This document shows, piece after piece, positions 17,573-26,199 of a stretch of DNA of 33,021 nt (position 1 is the first letter of the stretch; the number at the start of each line of letters is the position of its first letter). Source of the stretch: Prorocentrum cordatum. Its lineage: Eukaryota > Sar > Dinophyceae > Prorocentrales > Prorocentraceae. The DNA lies in NCBI GenBank assembly GCA_963575745.1, contig CAUYUJ010016059.1:2757769-2790789 (forward strand), written 5' to 3'. A model generated the notes under the pieces. The model worked only from the letters and a program-made list of their open reading frames with translations, had not been told where the DNA came from and ran no database searches. The translations under genes were made by a program, and so were the position numbers.

Positions 17573-18210
17573 CAGCCCCGACTTTGGCTCCGACTTTGGC
17601 TCCGACGCTGGCGCCGACATCACCGCCAGCGCCGACGCCGCCGCCGTTGTGCAGGGATTGGTGCGATACAGATTCGGACCCGTCCCAGTGCGACTGGGGC
17701 GCTTGCAACGGCTGCTCTGCGTGCATTCCGCCGACTCCAGCGCCAACGACTCCAGCGCCGCAGCCGACTGCAGCAGCTACGCCGGCGCCCACCTCTCCCC
17801 CCACATCACCTACGCCAGCACCTACGCCAGCACCGCTTCAGACGCCAGCACCTACGCCAGAAGCTACGCCAGCACCTACGCCAGCACCTACGGCAGCACC
17901 GCTTCAGACGTCAGCACCTACGACAGCACCTACTCCAGCACCTACGCCAGAACCTACGCCAGCACCTACGGCAGCACCTACGGCAGCACCGCTTCAGACT
18001 TCAGCACCTACGCAAGAACCTACGCGAGCACCTATGCCAGCACCGCCTCCGACGTCAGCACTAACGCCAGTGCCAACGGCTGAACCCGTCTACGCCATGA
18101 TCTTCAGTGTAGGAAAGTGCAAAGGGACCGGGACCACGACCATGGCGGGCAGCATCGAGGAATGTGCCATCTTGTGCGACGCACAAGTGGATTGCCTCTT
18201 GCTGAGCTAG
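17452..18210 (+). CDS. Pro/Thr-rich linker region with WCDTD Cys motif and first PAN-like unit
   Basis: Open for 252 codons in one frame. It contains ICAECDHCWDQPPTPPPTY, a Cys-rich island CRDWCDTDSDPSQCDWGACN, then about 95 residues of TPAPTPAPLQTxAPT built on a 12-base CCAGCACCTACG repeat (17790-18070). It leads into YAMIFSVGKCKGTGTTTMAG, the first PAN-like unit, which stops at TAG 18208 where sister units have TAC (FFSY). The linker is likely extended and O-glycosylated if expressed. Confidence 0.55.
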   Translation: MTTRILVDGAEDTAVEICAECDHCWDQPPTPPPTYSPPPTPAPTLAPTLAPTLAPTSPPAPTPPPLCRDWCDTDSDPSQCDWGACNGCSACIPPTPAPTTPAPQPTAAATPAPTSPPTSPTPAPTPAPLQTPAPTPEATPAPTPAPTAAPLQTSAPTTAPTPAPTPEPTPAPTAAPTAAPLQTSAPTQEPTRAPMPAPPPTSALTPVPTAEPVYAMIFSVGKCKGTGTTTMAGSIEECAILCDAQVDCLLLS

Positions 18211-18961
18211 TATGTTGGTTCTGGGGGCTGTAAGCTCTCTCAGGACTGTGACGACGTCGCTTCAGACCCGAGCTACAGCGTTTACCAGATTGGCGCAACC
18301 CCGGCTCCAACTGCGGCATCAACGCCATTGACCTGGGGCATCTACGCTACTGGAAAATGCAAGGGTGCCGCGACGTCGGACCTTACTGGACTGACCGTCG
18401 CGGAGTGCGGCAGTTTGCGCGGGCAGTCGAAAAGGTTGCATGTTCTTCAGCCACTCCTCCACGGAAGGCAATGTGCATCCTGGCTGTGCCGACGTGAAAC
18501 CATACCTAACGGACTCCACAATCTACCAGCTGTATCTAAACTATGGCGCCCACCTTCGCGCCAGGGGTCCCAACGCATGCGCCCTCCCCGGTGACGTATG
18601 GGATCTAGGACACAGGAAAGTGCAAGGGCCTTGGCACGACGGACATATCGGGACTGACAGTCGAGCAGTGCGGTAGCCTGTGCGCGCAGTCGAGTGGTTG
18701 CATGTTCTTCAGCCACTCTGCGACGGAGTGCAAGCTGAGTGTTAACTGTGGCAGCATCAACTTGTTCGAGACGGACTTACAATCTACCACTTGGCGTTGA
18801 CCCTGGCGCCCATCTGCGCGCCAGGGGTCCCAACACCTGCGCCCACCCCGGTGATTTATGGGATCTAGGACACAGGAAAGTGCAAGGGCCTTGGCACGAC
18901 GGACATATCCGGACTGACCGTCGAGCAGTGCGGTAGCCTGCGCGCGCAGTCGAGTTGTTGC

Positions 18962-19390
18962 ATGTTCTTCAGCTACTCCGAGACGGATTGCAAGTTGAGT
19001 GACACTTGTGACGGCATCAACACGTTCGAGACGAACTTCACAAACTACCACTTGGCGTTGACCCTGGCGCCCACCTTCGCGCCAGGGGTCCCAACACCTG
19101 CGCCCACTCCGGTGACGTATGGGATCTACGACACAGGAAAGTGCAAGGGCCTTGGCACAACGGGCATATCCGGACTGACCGTCGAGCAGTGCGGTAGCCT
19201 GTGCGCGGATTCGAGTGGTTGCATGTTCTTCAGCTACTCCGCGACGGAGGGCAAGTTGAGTGACACTTGTGACGGCATCAACTTGTTCGAGACGAACTTC
19301 ACAAACTACCACTTGGCGTTGACCCTGGCGCCACCCTTCGCGCCAGGGGTCCCAACGCATGCGCCCACTCCGGTGACGTATGGGATCTAG
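18962..19390 (+). CDS. Longest intact PAN-like stretch (rest of unit 4 and unit 5)
   Basis: Frame is unbroken from inside unit 4 through all of unit 5 to the shared TAG at 19388. It shows MFFSYSETDCKLSDTCDGIN and the complete unit GIYDTGKCKGLGTTGISGLT. Unit 5 is the only full-length unit with neither stop nor indel, so it serves as the reference for the other units. Confidence 0.5.
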   Translation: MFFSYSETDCKLSDTCDGINTFETNFTNYHLALTLAPTFAPGVPTPAPTPVTYGIYDTGKCKGLGTTGISGLTVEQCGSLCADSSGCMFFSYSATEGKLSDTCDGINLFETNFTNYHLALTLAPPFAPGVPTHAPTPVTYGI

Positions 19391-19855
19391 GACACAGGAA
19401 AGTGCAAGGGCCTTGGCACGACAGACATATCCGGACTGACCGTCGAGCAGTGCGGTAGCCTGTGCGCGCAGTCGAGTGGTTGCATGTTCTTCAGCCACTC
19501 TGCGACGGAGTGCAAGCTGAGTGACACTTGTGACGGCATCAACTCGTTCGAGATGGACTTCACAATCTACCACTTGGCGTTGACCGTAGCGCCCATCTTC
19601 GTGCCAGAGGTCCCGAGACATGCGCCCACCCCGCTGGTCTACACGCTGTGGAATGCGGTCGAGATATGCAAAGGAACTCCACTGGCATTTCCCACCGCAG
19701 CGGACCTCCAGGCCTGCGGGGTCGCCTGCTTGGCTCAGTTGGGCTGCGCGTTCTTCAGCTTCTCGAGCAGCTCCAGAGGCTGCCAGCTCACCTCGTCGTG
19801 CGACAGGATCAGGTGGATGACAGACTGCGTGATCTACGAGCTGGGCGCGCGGTGA
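19391..19855 (+). CDS. C-terminal PAN-like units 6 and 7
   Basis: In the same frame as unit 5 after the TAG. Unit 6 retains all Cys (CGSLCAQSSGCMFFSHSATE). The terminal unit is the most diverged: ICKGTPLAFPTAADLQACGV, ACLAQLGCAFFSFSSSSRGC and CVIYELGAR, then TGA. The end is therefore a natural C-terminus and not a break. No transmembrane segment or GPI-type tail follows, which suggests a secreted protein. Confidence 0.5.
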   Translation, partial: DTGKCKGLGTTDISGLTVEQCGSLCAQSSGCMFFSHSATECKLSDTCDGINSFEMDFTIYHLALTVAPIFVPEVPRHAPTPLVYTLWNAVEICKGTPLAFPTAADLQACGVACLAQLGCAFFSFSSSSRGCQLTSSCDRIRWMTDCVIYELGAR

Positions 19856-19859
19856 GTCT

Positions 19860-20120
19860 TTGTTTGAGCTCGGCGCTTCCGCAGCAGTATCCATTCAACC
19901 TGAAGCAGCCCATGCGGCTCAGCAACATTTCGCAGTTCATAAACGCTGATGTGATCTACCTGCTGCGGGCCCCGCCTTCGGCAGAGCTTACGCCAGCCCG
20001 CACGCGCCCCGTCGGCGCGCGCGACGTGGTGGCGCGTTGCCGGGCACGCCGGCCGTCCTGTATCCACCATTCAGATGCAACTCCTGGGAGGTCAAATTCT
20101 GTTTTCGCCCTGGTCCGAAA
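19860..20120. other. Downstream flank of the protease gene, no gene recognised
   Basis: It contains a GGGCCCCGCC stretch and many CGCGC words. No A-tract marks a retroposed 3' end. Plus- and minus-strand frames here have no domain. Confidence 0.35.
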
Positions 20121-20123
20121 TTC

Positions 20124-20193
20124 GGTTTAATCCAGCTAAATCCCGCTTAATCCCGCTTAATCCCGTTTAATCCAGCTTAATCCCGCTTAATCC
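20124..20193 (+). repeat. Decamer repeat CGCTTAATCC, seven units
   Basis: Seven consecutive 10-base units (GGTTTAATCC, AGCTAAATCC, CGCTTAATCC twice, CGTTTAATCC, AGCTTAATCC, CGCTTAATCC). A further GGCTTAATCC occurs at about 20227. It is not the TTTAGGG-type telomere repeat. Confidence 0.9.
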
Positions 20194-20229
20194 GAGGCCC
20201 ATTCCGGCGTAACAGCTCCCAAATGGGGC

Positions 20230-20730
20230 TTAATCCTCCTTAGTCTTTCCGACGAAAACCTCCCAGCAGTTGCCTCCTAACCACCAGGACTTCTCCGCCC
20301 GAGGTTCCGTTTGTACCTCCCAGGGTGGACGGGCCACAGCGGCCAGCGTGGCTGGGGCGTCTCCCACATGTCTGTCTCTGCGGGTGCTAACATGATGCGA
20401 CGGCCCGGACGAGAGGTCTTGCCTTGCCGTTTTTTGAGGCCGTTGTTGGCTGTTCCTTACCCCGCGTCGGTTTGGGAGGTTGCCGCGGCGATCGCGGCGG
20501 CCACAAGTCAGGGCAAAGTTTGTTGGCAAGAAAATGCAAAGGCGATTAGTAATATCGACTCGATCTTCTTCTCCTGCACGGTGCTCAGCGCCGACAGCTA
20601 GCTGCTTGGCGTGGCCATGACGCGAATCTTCTCGCATGCATCGAGGCTTGTCCGCACCGTCTGCAGTCTGCACGGTGCGGGCCGAATTGTCGTTCCTCAT
20701 GCCGCGGGGCTCCGGGGCGGCGAATTCTTG
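20230..20730. other. 500 bases with no recognised gene
   Basis: A minus-strand frame of 255 codons (20230-20997) covers it, but about a fifth of that frame is Arg/Lys/Glu encoded by the pyrimidine tract and the rest matches nothing I know. Left unassigned. Confidence 0.35.
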
Positions 20731-20734
20731 GCTC

Positions 20735-20800
20735 CTCCCTCCCCTCCTCCTCTTCTTCCTCCTCCTTTCCTCCCCCCTCTCCCTCTTTCTCCCCGGCCGC
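20735..20800 (+). repeat. CCTCCT pyrimidine tract
   Basis: CCT/TCC-rich run of about 65 bases with few purines. Confidence 0.9.
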
Positions 20801-20995
20801 CATGAGTTCCCGAGTGGTCCCCCCCAGAAGTGGGGTACTGCCGCTGGCCCATCGCAAGTCATTTCGACGCGTGCCTCTAGATGTGTTGAGTACACGAAAG
20901 GCACCATGTTTAGACGACGGCAATCATAGAAGATATGCCATCCTACCATCGTATGGGGCGATGTGGGGCGACCGTGGATGGGGAGCCAGGAATGC

Positions 20996-21054
20996 ATCTC
21001 TCTCTCTCTCTCTCTCTATGTATGTGTATATATAGATCTCTCTCTCTCTCTCTT
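20996..21054 (+). repeat. TC microsatellite split by TATGTGTATATATAG
   Basis: Two TC runs, about 20 and 18 bases, flank a short TA/TG-rich spacer. Confidence 0.95.
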
Positions 21055-21303
21055 TGAAGTCCCCGTCCTTGTTAGAAGACCTCCCCGTGGAGGCTGCCGC
21101 TGCTACGTATCCTTTGGGATCTGCTGGAGGCGTCCCGCTGCATTCTTGCGGACCGCCGCTCCTCCTCCTCCTCTTGAGTGTCTCCTTCGTTTGGCATGTC
21201 TTGACTATTGCCACACAGCGGTGGCGCAAGGAGCCGAATTCGAGATGCCCCCTGCCAGAGTGAGCTCGTGGACGGCCCAGGTTTCTCAGAGGAGCAGGGG
21301 CAT

Positions 21304-21360
21304 CACATCCTCCATGAGTTACATATTGCTAAGGCCTTACGGCCAGTGCCGCCGACCCTG
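21304..21360 (+). repeat. Shared repeat: CACATCCTCCATGA block plus 30-bp core
   Basis: CACATCCTCCATGAGTTACA matches 26793-26812 closely (CACATCCTCCATGAATTTAC). The next 30 bases (21331-21360) are identical to 3274-3303. One frame gives HHILHELHIAKALRPVPPTL. These blocks occur in different combinations at three sites in the window, always near a GGA tract. Confidence 0.8.
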
Positions 21361-21417
21361 GATACCTCGGCCCTCGAGGGTGACGGGATGCGTGATAAGA
21401 TGTCGGAGGTAAATGAA

Positions 21418-21540
21418 GACGTGGCGGAGGAGGAGGCGGAGGCGGAGGAGGAGGAGGAAGGGGAGGAGGAGGAGGAGGAGGAGGAGGACGAGGAGGACGA
21501 GGAGGACGAAGAGGAGGAGGAGGAGAAGGAGGAGGATGCC
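21418..21540 (+). repeat. GGA/GAG purine tract
   Basis: About 120 bases of GAGGAGG/GACGAGG repeat. It joins directly to the Pro/Gln-rich reading frame that follows, in whose frame it would read as Gly/Arg-rich. Confidence 0.95.
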
Positions 21541-21554
21541 CTGGTCCGTTTGGC

Positions 21555-22490
21555 ATGCCAGTGCCGCCGCCGCCGCAGCAGGTTATCGGCAACGGCGTGC
21601 CGCCTGCCACGAAGGGCCTAGGCAAGGGCTTCGGCGCCCAGCTACCGCCGCCGCCACCGCCTGCAGCCCAGCAGGCCCAGCTGATTCAACAGGACGCCTT
21701 CCAAGCTCAGATCATGGCTATGATGCAGCACTTTCAGTCGATGATGGTGGCCTCAGCTCAGCAGCAGGATGCCAGCGTAGCCCAGATCGGGTTAGCCATC
21801 ACGGAGATCAAGAACAAGGTGCCGACCAGTCCCAGTTCGTCTTCGAGTGCGGGGTTTACAGGGCGGGAGGGAGCTGGCGCACCGCCCCACCCAGCCTCGC
21901 CAGGAGGTGCGCCTTCCCCGCCGACGCCTGCCGTCACGCCCACGCCAGTCGCGGTGACACCGAGGCCCGTTTCGAGGGAAACGACGCCGCCACCTCATGG
22001 GCGCCAGCCTCCATCGCCGACACCACCGAACAAACAGCCCTCGCCCGCCATGCATTGCCCGTGAGTCGAGGATGCTTGTGGTCCGTGCCCGACCCCAGTC
22101 ACAGGCAGCCATCTGGATACACCAGCAGCCAAGGCACAGATAACGGAGGAGTTCAAGATGGAGGTCAAGTTCGAGGACCCCTACAGCCAGGCCGCCCAAG
22201 TCCCCCACCTGGGGCCGATCTCGCCGACCCAGCCGATTCATTTGGGGGACCCGCAACAGGAAGACAGCTCAGTGACAGCCCCCGTGCATTCGGCCACGGA
22301 TCAGCCCAGCGACGCGTACGATTCGCAGCAGTCGCAGATGACAGCCTCCCAAATACCCGAGACAATTCGCAAGACAGACTCAGCCCACGGGATTCCAGTG
22401 ACAGGCCCAGAAGTAGCAGCGCCTGCATGTCAGTCCGACGCTGTGCCCAGCCCCCCTCGCAAGTTGGCGAAGGGAGAGCAGATAGCTTAG
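21555..22490 (+). pseudogene. Pro/Gln-rich protein of unknown function, one in-frame TGA
   Basis: One frame runs from 21555 to 22490 with a single TGA at 22062-22064. Part 1 contains MPVPPPPQQVIGNGVPPATK, then a helical Gln/Met segment QAQIMAMMQHFQSMMVASAQ and AQIGLAITEIKNKV, suggesting a short coiled coil, followed by a Pro/Ser/Thr-rich tail. Part 2 reads VEDACGPCPTPVTG, AAKAQITEEFKMEVKFEDPY and a polar tail ending LAKGEQIA. The smooth continuation across the TGA argues that it was once one protein. The layout (Pro-rich, coiled coil, no enzyme motif) resembles Gag-like first proteins of retroelements, but I recognise no domain and this is only a possibility. Confidence 0.4.
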
Positions 22491-22499
22491 TCGTGCCTG

Positions 22500-23700
22500 G
22501 CCAAAGCCAGGATCGCTTGCAGGCCATGGCTCGTGCAAGCGCGCTCAAGCCTCTACCCCAACCCGTTCATCTCTATCGGTCGTACAGAATCGCCCAACTC
22601 TGTTCATGCATCTCCTCTCCTCCTCGATACGGAAATCTGGATTTTGTAATTTTCATGAGCGAGCAAACCATATGACGAATTTGTACGTGTGCCCTTTTTT
22701 AAAGCTGCACGCGCCAGTTCCAGTCACAGTTGTCTCTGACAGTCGAAATTCAGGTGAAGACAGTCATGCAAGACAGCAGCGCCTCAATTCCTCGACTTCC
22801 TAGGGGACTAAGGAGGGGGAGGGTGGGAACATAGGCCGCTGTGCTGCCAGCTGCAGCATCTCGAGCCCAGTCTCGGGGCCTAGACAGCGTGGACCCCATG
22901 GGAGCGAAGGGGTGTGGCAGCTAGTGCTTTTATTCGTTCTGACCGCCGGCCAGACAGAGTCCGTGTCAGACCTATGGCCCTTGCTAGATTGCAGTTCTCT
23001 CGACGGTCTGGGTACAGACACTCGTGCCCTGCAAGTTCTGCCTCAATTTTGAGCCTGCCGCCTTCGAGAGGATCGAGAGGGAATTTCAGGTGGGTTAGGG
23101 AGGGCAGGGGGTTACATGCGATTCGAGCCGCACCACGGCCTACCTGTGCGCCGGCTGTGGGTAACCATTCTAGCTGCACGGTGTCCACGACCACCGACTC
23201 ATCGAGACGAAGGTCTTTTGAGCCTCTCGAACTACTGCTCTTTGCCGAGCTGACGCTCACTATCACCTTGCCAGCCAGCACGGTTACGGAAAGGCTGCTC
23301 AGTCTTGACGTCAGTGGCCTTGTTAATTGTACAGCAGTTACAGGTATGCCGCATCCATTTGCTTATACAGCCTTCGGTCGAATTTGCAATTACGAGCCTC
23401 CAACCTCTAGCGACAGCTTCGCCGCACTTTGCGCGGCCCAGCAGCTTTGCAACTCTATGTATGTATCCTGTTGATTGTTGTTTTACTTTCATGTTTGTGT
23501 GTTGTGCCGACCTTTCTCTAGTAATCACACATTGTCGGGTATCCGAGGCTCTCCCAGCATCGCAGCCAGATTGCCCGCCTGGACCTGGGCACCCCGAGGT
23601 GTCGTTGGACCAGCCCGCCCCCTGCACTCGGACATGCCTACATGGAGTCCCTCGGTGATCGAGATGCTGGGTCTTGCTTCCTTTCCTGCACGTGATTAGG
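22500..23700. other. 1.2 kb with no recognised gene
   Basis: A 186-codon plus-strand frame (22914-23474) and a 133-codon minus-strand frame overlap; both lack any domain that I know. Position upstream of the RNase H and reverse transcriptase remnants suggests decayed 5' retroelement sequence. That is inference. Confidence 0.3.
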
Positions 23701-23716
23701 ATACCCCCCCACTTGG

Positions 23717-24190
23717 TTGGACTCCCCCGAGGACCCCTTTTGGCACTGGAGCTGCGCCCCCCGCATCTTCTCAGACGGCCCAGCCAAAGATGCCGACGAT
23801 GAGATCGCGGCATGGGCCTTTATCCTGTTCATGGAAGACCCCCAGGGATATGCGCGCGCAGGAAGGTACGCAGGCAAGGTTATGCACACCTGCAAGGCTG
23901 TGCCGACCCACAGCTCTACCAGTGCTGGTTTAGAGTCTGCTATCATTATCTCGCCTATCCTTCTCATGCTCTATTTGTCCTCATTGCTTCCTGTGCACAT
24001 TGCATCGGATTCGCGCAATGAAGTGCGAGCGTTGAAGGGCCCCTCAGCCCCGCCGAGAGAGGACCCACTTGCCAAAGTGAGTTGCCCCCTCTGGCTCGTT
24101 CTCTGCCAGCGCAGATTTGCCGCCACCTCCCAGGTTAAAGGGCACTCTGGCCACCCTTGGTGTTCTGCGGACTTTTTTCTGGGCGTGGAT
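23717..24190 (+). pseudogene. RNase H-like domain of a non-LTR-type retroelement (degraded)
   Basis: The frame reads RIFSDGPAKDADDEIAAWAF (first catalytic Asp in SDG), then SAGLESAIIISPILLMLYLS (second acidic residue Glu), VHIASDSRNEVRALKG (third, Asp in SDS) and SQVKGHSGHPWCSADF, matching the closing HSGHPWNxxAD motif. RNase H removes the RNA strand of the RNA:DNA hybrid during reverse transcription. Order, spacing and all four landmarks fit, so the assignment is good. The region after HSGHPW is frame-damaged. It lies just upstream of a reverse transcriptase segment in another frame, an unusual order for non-LTR elements, where RNase H normally follows the polymerase. Confidence 0.65.
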
Positions 24191-24275
24191 TGTGCGTGGG
24201 TTTTCCCGCTTCGCTCGGCGCGCGCCGAGGCCTTCCCTGGGCGGGGAAATGTGATTCAAACGCCTCTGCCATCGT

Positions 24276-25271
24276 GTGTGGCTGTGGACTGCCATGATAA
24301 TGGCCTGGCCTCGTGTAAAAAAAGCCTCAGGGGCCCATGTCTCCCCCACCGCCGTGCAAGCAGGGGCCAGAACCATGCTTGCGGCCAGCAAGCCTCCTGA
24401 GGCTCACTTGCCCTCGGCCCACTTGCTCGCGATCGTTCGGGGGTCCCAGCGAGGGGCATGTCTGCAGGTCCGCGCGGCCAAGGGGCATGTCATGCCTGGG
24501 GGAGGGGCCCGTCCTGGAACGATTTTAGCCACCGGGTTTTTCAACGTGGTTTTCAGGGCAGTGTTGCTCAAACTGAGGGCCGCCATTCTTCGTCTCTCAG
24601 CGTCAGTGAGGGAAGCTTTTGACCAACCCGAGCTAATAGGTGCGACACATGGCGACTGGGACAATGCCCAGCCTGATTTGCCGTCTGCTGACGTTTTGTC
24701 CGCGACCCTGTTTGTCAAACACGTTATGGGCGTGCCGACAGTTGCGCTTTCTTGGGTTGAAGACGTGTTCGTCTCCTGTTCACCCCCTGGGCTGCGCCCG
24801 AGCTCCGCAAAGACAAATGATTTATTCTGCTTGCGGGGCAAGGGCTCGGTCACCTCGCGCGTCGCCGAGGCTCGCGCTGCCGTGCAGCCTATCAAGGCTT
24901 CCATTGGCCCGAGGGTGGGCCTTTCGATGTGTGTTAAGGCCCTGTACTCTGAGGCCCTATCTTCCTCGGTGTTGCATTATGCGGCTGATACTTGGCCCGC
25001 GCTCACGCTCGCCCAAGCTCGGCATGCGCGCGCGACTCACGTGGCGGCATGCAAGGCAGCGTTCAATTTAGCAGGTACGACCTACGCCAACGTTCACGAT
25101 CTTTCAGCCCAGGTCCTCTTTGACACGAAGAGATTTCCGCATCACATAGTCATGGGCATTGCGAGACTACGGTTTCTAGCCAGATTGCTGGCTGATGCCC
25201 CCCCTCTTGCTCGTGTCCTAGTTAACCGCACCTGGGCCGACCCGCGGGGCGGGGCCCAACATGTGCAGTAG
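24276..25271 (+). pseudogene. Non-LTR-type reverse transcriptase, palm to thumb (5' truncated)
   Basis: Palm motif B is GGGARPGTILATGFFNVVFR (family form GxRPGDxLADxxFN), and motif C is VALSWVEDVFVSCSPPG, where the usual (Y/W)xDD is VED. A KTNDLFCLRGKGSV segment follows (family form KTExxxxxRGxG), then the connection/thumb MCVKALYSEALSSSVLHYAA, TWPALTLAQARHARATHVAA and LRFLARLLADAPPLARVLV. I cannot find motif A upstream, so the polymerase is incomplete. One frame continues past TAG 25269-25271 into DSDWLSFVTRLTHHLHNSP, the usual next segment. It copies element RNA into DNA in intact relatives; the lost motif A and altered motif C make this copy inactive. Confidence 0.7.
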
Positions 25272-26183
25272 GATTCTGATTGGCTGTCGTTTGTGACCAG
25301 GCTCACACATCATCTTCATAACTCGCCAACCTGCCGTGTTTCATGGGGCAGGTCAGGTTATGCACCAAGACCCGAGCACCAACATGAACTCGACGAGGCT
25401 CGGCAAGAAGCTCGCCCCGTGGCGGCGGAGAATCGAGCAGCGGGGAGGCCTGCCAACTTTGCCTCAGCCCCCCCTTGCCCAGCTCGAAGGGCCAGCTGTT
25501 GGCGCGAGGACTTTAGTTTCTCGCAAGCAGTTCAAGCAGGATGCGCCAGTCACCTCCCTTCGGATTTCAGGCGAGAGCGAGACTTCCAGCGGCACCTCGA
25601 AGATATGTTACATGAGTTTCCCACGAGTGTTGTTGGTTTGAGCTTCGATGTGGCTAATCTTGCCACCCACGGCGACCGCACGAACCCCGACACTAGCTGG
25701 TTGTGGGTTCTTATGGTGCGTTCTGAATGTGACGCTGGAATTCCTGCAGGCCCTCCCTGCGAGACGTGGACTTCTGCCCGCGTCCTGCCCGTTCCTGAAG
25801 GGCCCCCTGGCGGAAGTAAACACCCTCGACCTCTGCGTTCGCCCCAGCACTTTTGGGGACTTGGGTTTCGCAATGCTCGCGAGCGCGAGCAGGTCCTTCT
25901 TGGGATTATTCAGAATCGTACCTCGTTCCGATTTCTCTTCGAGGCGTGGCCCTACGGGATGTCTGGTTCAGGGCATAAGTATGGGCTGCATGCTACATCG
26001 CACGGCCACGGACCCCGACCTGTGGAGAGTATCGGCCCCTCCCCTCTCCCTTCCTGTCCTTGCTTGTTCGTGTTATTACATATGTTCGTTTATTCGAGTT
26101 GCAGAGATGTTGTACCGCTTGCCAGCATCGTTTTGCCGCCAGTGAAGGGCTCTGATGTGAAGGGATGCCGAGCCCACCCATAG
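25272..26183 (+). pseudogene. Retroelement C-terminal region with methyltransferase-like GPPCETW motif
   Basis: In the same frame as the reverse transcriptase after a TAG. About 100 residues with no clear motif precede RDFQRHLEDMLHEFPTSVVG, LSFDVANLATHG, and then IPAGPPCETWTSARVLP with KHPRPLRSPQHFWGLGFRNA and REREQVLLGI. An acidic residue at a strand end followed by a GPPCxxW loop resembles the layout of C5-cytosine methyltransferases (PPCQ loop), and this segment recurs in dinoflagellate retroelement proteins as I remember them. Whether it methylates DNA is not established. The end beyond about 25950 is low-complexity and probably out of frame. Confidence 0.5.
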
Positions 26184-26199
26184 GCTCCACAGGGCGCGC

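Larger units (their letters stand above)
14867..19855 (+). pseudogene. Secreted ADAM/M12B-like metalloprotease with PAN/apple-like repeats, decayed
   Basis: The frame opens at ATG 14867 with a cleavable-type signal peptide (MSRGLVTLLLTWITGSASA). Next come a propeptide-like region, a metzincin catalytic domain with HEVGHNIGANH and a GGIMDYGDG Met-turn region, disintegrin/cysteine-rich sequence, Pro/Thr linkers, a duplicated 88-residue FCVGA module and seven PAN/apple-like modules. It ends at TGA 19853-19855. The product would be an extracellular zinc endopeptidase with adhesive C-terminal modules. Homology must be followed through about eight single-base frame changes and six in-frame TAG codons (15730, 17232, 18208, 18606, 18866, 19388). 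Breaks at a G6 (15870) and a G8 (16186) run could be sequence errors; those in the PAN units are shown by comparison with sister units. No introns are needed. With the upstream relict leaders, a decayed retrogene is the best reading. Confidence 0.7.
18088..19855 (+). repeat. Seven PAN/apple-like modules, 261-bp units
   Basis: Units start at 18088, 18328, 18591, 18851, 19112, 19373 and 19634. Full units 2-6 measure 263, 260, 261, 261 and 261 bp, where 261 is 87 codons. A consensus unit reads TYGIYDTGKCKGLGTTGISG, LTVEQCGSLC, SGCMFFSYSATE, KLSDTCDGIN and FTNYHLALTLAP, with five or six Cys as in apple/PAN folds. Units 2 and 3 carry base gains or losses. Units 3, 4 and 6 share TAG in place of TAC in GIYDTG, and unit 1 has TAG at FFSY. 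Units 2 and 4 also replace one Cys by Arg. PAN modules bind proteins or glycans; assignment is from the Cys pattern only. Confidence 0.75.

Noticed and set aside
18605-19894. Minus-strand open frame of 429 codons, the longest in the window
   Set aside because: It is antisense to the PAN-like array. A 261-bp unit is a multiple of three, so an open antisense frame repeats by itself. The plus strand has Cys-patterned domains and the minus product has none.
20124-20193. Telomere repeat
   Set aside because: The unit CGCTTAATCC is ten bases and unlike TTTAGGG; it is flanked on both sides by ordinary sequence.
20230-20997. 255-codon minus-strand frame
   Set aside because: It contains a charged run from a pyrimidine tract and no recognisable motif on either side.
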